Shown piece after piece: positions 56,039 to 64,000 of a DNA stretch of 64,000 nt. Each line of letters starts with the position of its first letter. Within the stretch, counting starts at the first letter, position 1. The translations under genes were made by a program, and so were the position numbers. The stretch covers positions 1,372,001 through 1,436,000 of the forward strand of contig NC_049564.1 in the NCBI RefSeq assembly GCF_013368755.1. Reading direction: 5' to 3'. A model generated the notes under the pieces. It searched no databases and had not been told where the DNA came from. It saw only the letters and a list, made by a program, of their open reading frames with translations. Origin of the DNA: Talaromyces rugulosus (lineage: Eukaryota; Ascomycota; Eurotiomycetes; Eurotiales; Trichocomaceae).

Positions 56039-57828
56039 ATGGGCATCCCCAATCTGTCTCGACATCTCGCCTCTCTATCAGAGCCTATCGTCTTTGGCGG
56101 AAGTCATGATGGCCCCTCAACAAACTCCGTCAGGTCCGTCGTGATCGACGGTCCCGCTCTCGTGTACCATGTCCATTCGATCTTGGCCTCGAAGGGCAGT
56201 TCGCGTCTCAGCCAAATCGACCGGCAACCTAGCTGTAATGAAGTCAGTGTTGCTGTCATGAACTATCTCGTGCTCTTAAAGACTCTGAATATAAGCGTGT
56301 ACGTATACTGGGTATCTTGTGAATTGCCCCAGAAACATGTATACTGAGGGAGAATCCACGATATAGATTGAAGATATATTTTGATGGCGCTCTTCCCTTG
56401 CATAAGCGAGACACAAGACTGTCGAGACTCGAAAAGTCCCGAAAACAGCTCGAGACGTTTTGCAGAGCCACGAGTAGAGAAAGTGGACTTATCTCAGTGG
56501 AGCGCGGTGCTGTTGCGATTTGGCCCAGAGACCTATTTCAGGGGTTTGAATCCTCTGGAAAGCGCCCAAAACTTCCAGAGAATGCCTTTATGGTATCGGC
56601 TGTCATTGAAGACCTGGTTTCGAGGTGGAATATCTCTGAAATAAAATCAAATTTGCTGGGAAATTTAGCCAACCTTTACATGGACGACACTGACCATCCC
56701 TGGTCGGATATCTGTGAGGTTGTCCCTGGCGAGGCTGACATTGCTTGTGCTGCGCTTGCATATCGAGAACCTGGACTGGCCATTCTAACGAGTGACTCTG
56801 ACCTGCTCGTTTATGACTTTGGATCGTCCAGCTCCGTAATTTTCTTCAACACTTTTTCCACCGAGAGCTGGTATGACAAAGATCCGTCTCAGTCTACAGT
56901 TAGAGCGATGAGCATTTCCCCAGGCTCAGTCTCACGTCGACTTGGAATACCAGCTCTATCCTACTTTGCGTATGAATTGAGCCTCGACCCCCATGCAGGA
57001 TTCAGAGAGCTCATTCGCCGTGCAAAACACGCTTCTGCTGAATCAAGCCAGCCTGTACCAGCAGCATATACCGAATTCATGAGACAGTACGATTTCCAGT
57101 GCTTTCAGAATGGCTCGCTTGACCCGTCCCTTTTAAGGGGCATTGATGTCCGGCTGTCTGAGCTGCTGGTACAGTGCCTCTGGACTAGTGAATATTTGGA
57201 AGAAACGCCTCGAATATATTTACCATTTCTGCAGGAAGACCACTCGAGACGGTGTGGGTGGGCTGAGGGTAGTCGTATCAGGAGACTTGCGTTTTCCTTG
57301 CTCAACTTCAATCCTACAGGGGTGGTGAAATACTCTACCATCACCGAATGCACGCGCAGAGGCACACGGTTCTGCTTCGATCAAGTGGCTCTCTATACCC
57401 GTGAAACTATTGACCTAGAGGCGCGACGTCTCCTCGACATATTCAACCACATCCAGACTGCAAACCCGCAGGAAGACGGCAGCCCGATTTTCTGGCGCAT
57501 ATTCGCCATAGCTGAAATACATCTGAATGCCACAGACACCCTTCCTCCTCGCCTCGACAAACAGGCCTTGGCTTCTTTCCTTGGTTTTGGCAAAACTAAA
57601 AAGATCAATAACAGTAGCAGCAGTGTTGTTGGTTGGGAAGAAATCCACGCTTTGGCTCAGATGCAGTCGGTGCTGTATTCGCTACGGATACTTTCTCAGA
57701 TAATCACGACTGTGCCACATAGTCAAGGACTAGTTGGCCAATTGCATGCAATTTTGTCGACGTTGCCTCCGCTACATGTTTTGATGAGATCATATAGAGA
57801 AGTTAGAGACGAGTTTTACAATGTATGA
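56039..57828 (+). CDS. Asteroid-type XPG-like nuclease-domain protein
   Basis: A 573-residue protein with the XPG/FEN fold of the Asteroid family. Exons 56039-56298 and 56367-57828. The N-terminal MGIPNLSRHLASLS followed by VVIDGPALVYHVHSIL is the XPG-N equivalent (Asp ligand). LKIYFDGALPLHKRDTRLSR is the second element, and the I-region reads VVPGEADIACAALAY and LAILTSDSDLLVYDFG with the expected acids. The rest is helical with no assigned domain. Yeast Mkt1 and animal Asteroid belong to the same superfamily; catalytic activity has rarely been shown. The first start in this frame with the family sequence is used. Confidence 0.85.
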
Positions 57829-58057
57829 TATATGATAGAATTCCAATAGATATTTTGATTTAGAGAAGGTGCAAAAATGTGGCCTATTCGTCTCCTTCAC
57901 CGTGAGACATTGCACCAGTTGACAAAAGTCGTTCTTTTTAGGGTATATATACAAAAGGCGTTACTAATCAAGAAATCCCCATGATTCCAGAGTAAAATCT
58001 TGCAGACTACCCACTAGCACGCAAGGAAATCACGAGAAGACCCAGAGAGTAAAGTCA

Positions 58058-61000
58058 TCACCTCGTTGACCGAAGAAATCCGACGACTCCTCGGCAGTAA
58101 CCCATCAACTCAGACAACCGCTTAGTCTCGCTCTGTTGCTCTCTTTTCCACGCCATAAGCGCAGCTTGCAACGCATGCGACGAGCCGGTTTCAGTGTCCT
58201 GCGCCTCCCATATATTTCTGATAAGTTCGCCGTGGACCTTTAGGAGGACTGCCATCCATGCATTCACAAGCTCAAAGTCTTTCTTTTGGCGTAGTCGTTC
58301 GGTTAGCGCGTTGACAAAGTCTACCAGTTCACTGTGGCCCTGAGAGGAGAATTGAACGTTCAGGGACCGTATCTCCAAATCGATTTTTCCCGGCGACAGC
58401 GTTTTGAAGTAGTCAATAAAAGGCGCAAAGTTTTGACGACTGGCACCAGTTTTGAGGAGCTTGCTGACATGGTCTTTTTGTGATGGGAGGATTTGATGAT
58501 TCTGGATGACCGAAGCCCGCGACAGTTCAGCTGTTGCGGGCTCCTGTGTGAGTCGTGCATCAGTACCAGCTTTCTCTTTTTCATCGATGGTCTGCAAAAA
58601 GAAAGGTGCTCTTTCCGGAGCTTTAGAGGGCTCCTTTGGTTTATTGCGCTCCTATTCAAAGTTAGTCTTGCCAAAGGGAAGCGTTCAAAGAATAGACATA
58701 CCTTTATAGTTTCCAGGTTGATGAGCGTTTGCCATGACGACCGGGGCACTATGCTTAAGGTCATTAGATCGTCTCCGAGCTGTTCAGTGGAGATGATCGA
58801 TGGTTCCTGATTTCCGCCTTCTGCCTCCACCGCATAAGCAGCATCAATCATGCCGGACTTCGTTTCCGTAATCGCCGATGAATCCCAATTTTGTTCCGTG
58901 TTCATCTCATCGATGTGGTTCGGTTGGAGAGTTGAGAAAAGACTTTTGTTGTTCCAGATATGTATACCTAATTCATCGGCATGAGCAGTTGCAAGGAACT
59001 CTCCGGTACCCGAAAACGCCAACGCAGTGCATGTCGTTGGGACTTGGATTTTATCAATCAAATGGCCTGTTGGGAGGTCCCAGACTCTGATGGCAGAGTC
59101 CATCGACGATGCAACGATCCATCTACCGTCATTAGAAAAGGCAAAGTCGTTGACCTGCCCCCGGCATCCCCATAGTTCTCGAACAACTCGCTTGGTTTCC
59201 AGATCGACTACGCGAATCGACAAATCATCACAACTGAAAGCCACAAGCTCATTGATATTGCTGGCTCGCAGACCAGTAATGGCCGTCATCGGTGACCAGT
59301 TCAATTCAGTGAACAAACGCCCCGTACTAAAGTCCCAGAACTATATTTGAATCAGCACAGAACCCTTGTTTGTAATTGGGGTAGTATGTACCTTAACCTT
59401 GCCGTCCAGGCCACAGCTTACGACATATCGATTAAGACTGTCTATTGCGATGCCAGTCACGGCTTTTGTATGTTTCTTGTGTGATTCGTCTGGCCGGTGC
59501 AGCCTAACAGCGGTGCCTGGCAAAGACAATCGTGACTTTTGGGTTGAAACCCTTGGAGGAAAATGCTGTCTATGCACACCGGACTGGAGGTTGAACATAT
59601 CCACACTGCCACCTGCTGAGCCTATCACGGCAAAGGTGCCACACGTTGAGATTGCCACGCTCTGATATCAGTCAGTACATCAACGAAAAATACGTATGCC
59701 GGAAAAGAAAAAGACCACATACCTTCACCTCTGTCCCATCACTCGTTTCGAAAGCCCATCGACCGGCCTTTTTCTTTCCCCAATACCACGTGCGCGCGAA
59801 TTTGTCCCCCTTGTGACCGGTCACGATGCTTTCCCACCCATTTGCGTTTTGCAAGGACTTTTTGGCATCTTTTGAGTTTGTCCAAACTTGCTGACTGCTG
59901 GCCCCCATACCGGCGTCACGGTTGAGAGAGCAAGCAATCGATGTGATTTCAGGTGCCTTGAGATCCTCGGATGTCGGCCCAGATCTCAGGATGCCTTTCT
60001 TCTGACTCTTGCTTTTAATATTCCCTTGCGATAATTCGCTGTTCTGGCTATCTTTGCGTAGACTGAAACCCCACAGACTGTGGTCCTTGGAACCGCTTAG
60101 CAACCATTTCCCCGCAGAATCACTGCCATCAGAGGATGCAGGAAGGAATGAAAGAGCGCTGACGGCTGCAGCGTGGCCACCCCGACTATGCAGCATTCTC
60201 GGAATCGGTGAAAATGGAGACTCATCGAATATCCATGACCGCAAAGCGTTGTCTCGCCCAGAGGATATCAGAAATGGTTGACCATCCAAGAATTCAGTTT
60301 TATTGACACCGCCGTCCGAGTCTTTCTGGTGCAGTTCATGGGCTTCTCTTAGAGTACCGGTTCTTCTTCCCCCATTGTTGAGATCCCACAGAGTTATATC
60401 CCCACTGTAGCTTGTTGCAGTGGCCATAACACCCGGGAGTCTCCCTTCATCTCCAGCACCTATACCATCCGTACGAAAAGAAATCGACGTAACGGGATGG
60501 GGGCTGTTGGAATTGAGAGACAGAACAGCTTGTTCAGTATCCACGTTTCGGACCACAACAGTTCCGGCTTTATAAGCTATAGCGATGTGTGAAAGAGCCG
60601 GGGTGGGCTCGATGGCCGTAACCGCTCCGTCCTGTGCAGTCAGAGGGAGGATGGTGTGTAGCAGTTTCCCCGAGCTGATGTTCCATATTTCCACAGTACC
60701 GTCATATCGTCCCGCAAATATTTTATTCAGATACGTCGGCATAGTGCAGATATTGCCGGTGAATATGGGAAGATCGGGAGTGCTTCGCGAGGGCTTTGCG
60801 ATCAAGGTTGTATAATGGGCGTATGATGTAGAATTCCATACTTGGATGCAGCTTTCGCAACAGCCAACAATCCACGACCCGAAAACCAACAGGCGAGTAA
60901 CTGGCCCTGCGAAAGAAGGCGTTGCTTCTAGAGAAGCAATCTTCTTTCCACGTCGAAAAACCCACACCCCGGATTCATCACCAACCTGTTGACCACCCCA

Positions 61001-61379
61001 TGCTGCGAACACCACGTTTCTCCACGCAAAGGTCGCTGTGATCGGTTTCGGAGTACGAGGCTGACTTGCAAAGACCAAACTCAGCCCGCGTTTGAAATCG
61101 TATGTCTGCAGCACATTTCCAATGGACGTTGTGATTTGATACGTTGATTTTCCTAGTCGCACCGATGTAAATGGCACCGAAGTTGGAGAAACTAGACCGA
61201 GAGTCTGCATAGACGTTCATTAGCTGCGATTCAATCAACCCTCTGCACGCTTCACCACTCACTCTGAAATGCGAAAAAATCCTGGAGCTCGGCTCATCCT
61301 TCTTTGCAGATCGGGGCTGCAAAGTCCTTTGGCGCTTTGCCAGAGGAAAATCGACATCCTCGGCAGAAACAGAAGGCAT
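58058..61379 (-). CDS. utp21: U3 snoRNP protein Utp21 (WDR36)
   Basis: A 1033-residue SSU processome component (UTP-B module). Exons 61379-61263, 61204-59723, 59661-59392, 59340-58702, 58651-58058. Tandem WD40 propellers cover about residues 40-720, with repeats such as FAGRYDGTVEIWNISSGKLL, GDITLWDLNNGG, YVVSCGLDGKVKFWDFSTGR and WIVASSMDSAIRVWDLPTGH. The C-terminal Utp21 domain includes FAPFIDYFKTLSPGKIDLEI and SELVDFVNALTERLRQKKDF. Before it lies an acidic linker. The gene shares a 622-bp promoter with VIP1. Confidence 0.95.
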
Positions 61380-62001
61380 GTTGAGTCAGTTCGTGGCTGG
61401 TGTGCAATTGCGCCTACTGCGAGGAAGCTGCGAATTCCAATATTTTTTTTTGTTTCTGTAAGATTCTTATCCGTCATTACGCCAAATGAGGCTTAGTGCA
61501 GAACAAAAGCGGCTAGGCTAGTAATACACCGTACGATACCCGATTTCGGCCGTTACCGAACACGGGCTCCTTCCTTATTGACTACTTGCTATCATTGTAC
61601 TTGCTTGCAGAGCGTGGGGTGGTCGCTTCTTCGTTTTCGTCGTCTTCTTCTTCTTCCTGCTGTAGCTAATTGCAAGATTCATGCTTGTTCTGTGCGTATG
61701 CGAACCCAGACCATCGGGCCTCCTGTAACTGGCTCACAAGCAGCGACCCAAGAAACGAAGCCAGAATGTGGGCCGTCCAAAAAGTTTGACACCGTCAGTC
61801 ATGTCGCCCCTCCATCGCTCTTCCCATGGTGGAGCTGAGTTTCGACAATGCCAAACCAAACTTACCCCAAGATGAGAGCGTCTGTTTCCTTTCAATGATA
61901 AGCATAATCAATACTCGAATATCTTTTCAAAAATAATTTCCACGCCTGCTTGACGAGACATACAAACTGAACAGACCCAGTTGGTGGCCCTCGCGGCAGC
62001 C
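61380..62001. promoter_or_regulatory. divergent promoter region, utp21 / vip1
   Basis: 622 bp between ATGs. Short ORFs only. A 5' UTR intron of vip1 could lie here but is not demonstrable. Confidence 0.5.
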
Positions 62002-64000
62002 ATGTCGGACAATGCTAACTCCACAAACGACCCAGTGTCGGATCGTGCGATGCATGCTCCAAAGTCGACAGAAACGCCGCAATACTCAGGAACCGCAATT
62101 AGCGAAGCAGATGAGCTACCGAATGCCCACGTTATAAACCCGCCGACCTCGCAGTCAATGTCGTCTGGACATCTCCCCGACACAAAGCGACAGTCGTTTT
62201 CCTCGCTCATTTCGTGGGGATCGGGAATCGTACACGATGCTGCGCCCACGAAAAATAGCAACGAGGATGGTGTGAAGTCAGCTCAGTCGGACCATGCTCT
62301 GCCGAATCTGAGCTACACATCACAAGGGCCCCAGCCCCCGAGAAACGATATACCATTTGAAGGATGGCAAGGGAATCGGCTGTCCCGCCCGACTCGTTCG
62401 TCGAGTAAGACTCCGAGAAGGCTAAGTGGCAGCACTGCGGCAAGCTCTGCCTCCGAAGCCGACCCACGACCTCCTGTCATTGGCAGAATCGGCGTCTGCG
62501 CCCTGGATGTCAAGGCACGAAGCAAGCCAAGCCAAAATATCCTGACTCGTCTCCAGTTAAAGGGGGATTTCGAAGTCTTAGTCTTTGGTGACAAGGTCAT
62601 TCTGGACGAGGCCGTTGAGAATTGGCCCATATGCGATTTCCTGATTGCCTTTTTTTCAGATGGATTTCCCCTTGACAAGGCAATCGCTTATGTCAAGCTG
62701 CGAAAACCTTTCTGCGTGAATGATCTATCCATGCAGAAAGTTTTGTGGGATCGCCGACTTTGCCTTAAAATTCTGGACCAGATGGGCGTTCCAACCCCCA
62801 GTAGAGTCGAAGTGAACAGAGATGGCGGCCCTGTATTAATCTCGTCTGACCTTGCTCAGCATGTGTATTCTTTGACAGGCGTGAAACTAGAAGGCCCGGA
62901 AGACGGCATGGGAGGCGGAGCAGCCAAAACCCAGTCAGTGTCGTTGTCCGAAGATGGAGAAACACTTATCGTCGACGGTCAAACTCTACGAAAGCCGTTT
63001 GTTGAAAAGCCGGTTAACGGAGAGGACCACAATATTCACATCTACTTCCCCAACGATCAGCAGTATGGAGGCGGAGGAAGACGACTTTTCAGAAAAGTCG
63101 GAAACAAGAGCTCGGAATATGACCCCGAGCTTGTTGTACCGAGATCGATAACCGAGCAAAACACCAGCTATCTCTACGAGCAGTTTTTGAGGGTCGACAA
63201 TGCCGAAGACGTCAAGGCTTATACAGTTGGACCTGACTTTTGTCACGCTGAGACGCGCAAGTCTCCTGTGGTAGATGGAGTAGTAAGGCGAAACACGCAT
63301 GGAAAGGAATTACGTTACATCACCAACCTTACCAAAGAGGAGGCTGCAATGGCCGCAAAGATCTCCAATGGGTTTGGCCAAAGAATATGCGGCTTTGACA
63401 TGCTTCGTGTCGGAGACAGGAGCTTTGTTATCGACGTGAATGGTTGGAGTTTTGTCAAGGACAATAATGACTATTACGACAAGTGCGCCAAAATCCTTAA
63501 AGAAATGTTTTTGAACGAAAAGCGTAAACGAGATCGCACGTTTGAATTATCAGAACCTCCGTCGCCGGATCTAATGTCTCTGAAGAAAGGCAACACGAGT
63601 TCCCATCGGAGTGCATTGAGGACGATCTTGAGATCGCCGAGCATGTCGAGGCTTCACGGTTCGCCAAACTCAAACCCAACAAAAAGCCAGTCAGTATCAC
63701 CTGAAATTCCAAGTAATATCACCTCAGTACCCGTCAGTGAGACGACCAAACCTTCGCTACCTCAAGCCGTGGAAGAGACATCGGCCCCCGCTAGTGTTAC
63801 CGCGTCAAGCGCCAATTCAGCTTCTGTTTCCATTTCAAATGAGGAGGAGGCAGCACCGCCACCTCCAGCATCAAAGCATTCTTGGAAATTGAAGGGTATG
63901 GTGGCTGTCATCCGTCACGCTGACCGTACACCAAAACAGAAATTCAAATTCACCTTTCATAGCCAGCCCTTTGTTGATCTTCTCAAAGGACACCAGGAAG
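62002..64000 (+). CDS. vip1: inositol hexakisphosphate/heptakisphosphate kinase Vip1/Asp1 (PPIP5K), 5' part
   Basis: At least 666 codons, uninterrupted, running off the right edge. Makes inositol pyrophosphates by phosphorylating InsP6/InsP7 and regulates polarity and phosphate signalling. A serine-rich tail of about 155 residues precedes the ATP-grasp kinase domain: [88 protein letters not shown] [20 protein letters not shown]. After a serine/proline-rich linker the histidine-acid-phosphatase-like domain begins with [15 protein letters not shown] (RHADRTPKQ motif) just before the window ends. Start chosen at 62002 as the first ATG of the open frame. Confidence 0.95.
   Translation, partial: MSDNANSTNDPVSDRAMHAPKSTETPQYSGTAISEADELPNAHVINPPTSQSMSSGHLPDTKRQSFSSLISWGSGIVHDAAPTKNSNEDGVKSAQSDHALPNLSYTSQGPQPPRNDIPFEGWQGNRLSRPTRSSSKTPRRLSGSTAASSASEADPRPPVIGRIGVCALDVKARSKPSQNILTRLQLKGDFEVLVFGDKVILDEAVENWPICDFLIAFFSDGFPLDKAIAYVKLRKPFCVNDLSMQKVLWDRRLCLKILDQMGVPTPSRVEVNRDGGPVLISSDLAQHVYSLTGVKLEGPEDGMGGGAAKTQSVSLSEDGETLIVDGQTLRKPFVEKPVNGEDHNIHIYFPNDQQYGGGGRRLFRKVGNKSSEYDPELVVPRSITEQNTSYLYEQFLRVDNAEDVKAYTVGPDFCHAETRKSPVVDGVVRRNTHGKELRYITNLTKEEAAMAAKISNGFGQRICGFDMLRVGDRSFVIDVNGWSFVKDNNDYYDKCAKILKEMFLNEKRKRDRTFELSEPPSPDLMSLKKGNTSSHRSALRTILRSPSMSRLHGSPNSNPTKSQSVSPEIPSNITSVPVSETTKPSLPQAVEETSAPASVTASSANSASVSISNEEEAAPPPPASKHSWKLKGMVAVIRHADRTPKQKFKFTFHSQPFVDLLKGHQE

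Overview
The window is nuclear DNA of a filamentous ascomycete, most probably an Aspergillus/Penicillium/Talaromyces-type Eurotiales fungus. The evidence is short GT..AG introns of about 40-75 bp with CTRAY-like branch sites, compact mostly single-copy genes, and typical members such as an RcoA/Tup1 corepressor, Erg3, a secreted GH31 alpha-glucosidase, a Zn(II)2Cys6 regulator and fungal GH24 and CE16 hydrolases. I rebuilt exons by hand. Exon sums are divisible by three for every complete gene model except the two frameshifted loci noted below.

1-15.5 kb is a dense housekeeping block: partial LAS21/GPI7 (GPI anchors), a DUF2423 nucleolar protein, a SIZ/PIAS SUMO ligase, TRAPP subunit Trs33, an NAD malate dehydrogenase, ribosomal protein eL28, a DUF2015 protein, splicing factor SF3b4/Hsh49, Tom7, a Flx1-like mitochondrial carrier and an Azf1-like C2H2 regulator with a glutamine/histidine-rich tract. 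15.5-18.1 kb is a long non-coding stretch upstream of that regulator.

18.1-30.3 kb carries a secreted alpha-glucosidase, RcoA/Tup1, Erg3, and a divergent pair made of a salicylate-hydroxylase-like flavin monooxygenase and an alpha/beta-hydrolase. A Zn2Cys6 regulator lies 3 kb further on. Its 5' flank contains, inverted, the same 13-bp sequence that sits in the promoter shared by the enzyme pair, which suggests a small catabolic regulon.

30.2-40.2 kb is accessory in character: an intron-containing tRNA-Ala(CGC), small orphan ORFs, the Zn2Cys6 regulator, an Mtq1/HemK-type methyltransferase, a CCHC zinc-knuckle gene, and a decayed GIY-YIG-domain gene whose stop codons and differences from a nearby related fragment are mostly C-to-T/G-to-A, as expected from RIP.

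40.4-45.6 kb returns to core genes (mitochondrial uS10m/Rsm10, mitochondrial TrpRS, a GPI-anchored yapsin-type protease). 45.6-54.7 kb is AT-rich and gene-poor, with a phage-type GH24 lysozyme, a membrane-anchored CE16-like esterase, a frameshifted protein-kinase-like gene and a PA-clan (trypsin-like) protease gene that also carries a one-base frameshift. 55-64 kb is core again: Fcf1/Utp24, an Asteroid-type XPG-like nuclease, Utp21/WDR36 and the 5' two-thirds or so of VIP1/PPIP5K. Two of these (Fcf1, Utp21) are small-subunit processome factors.
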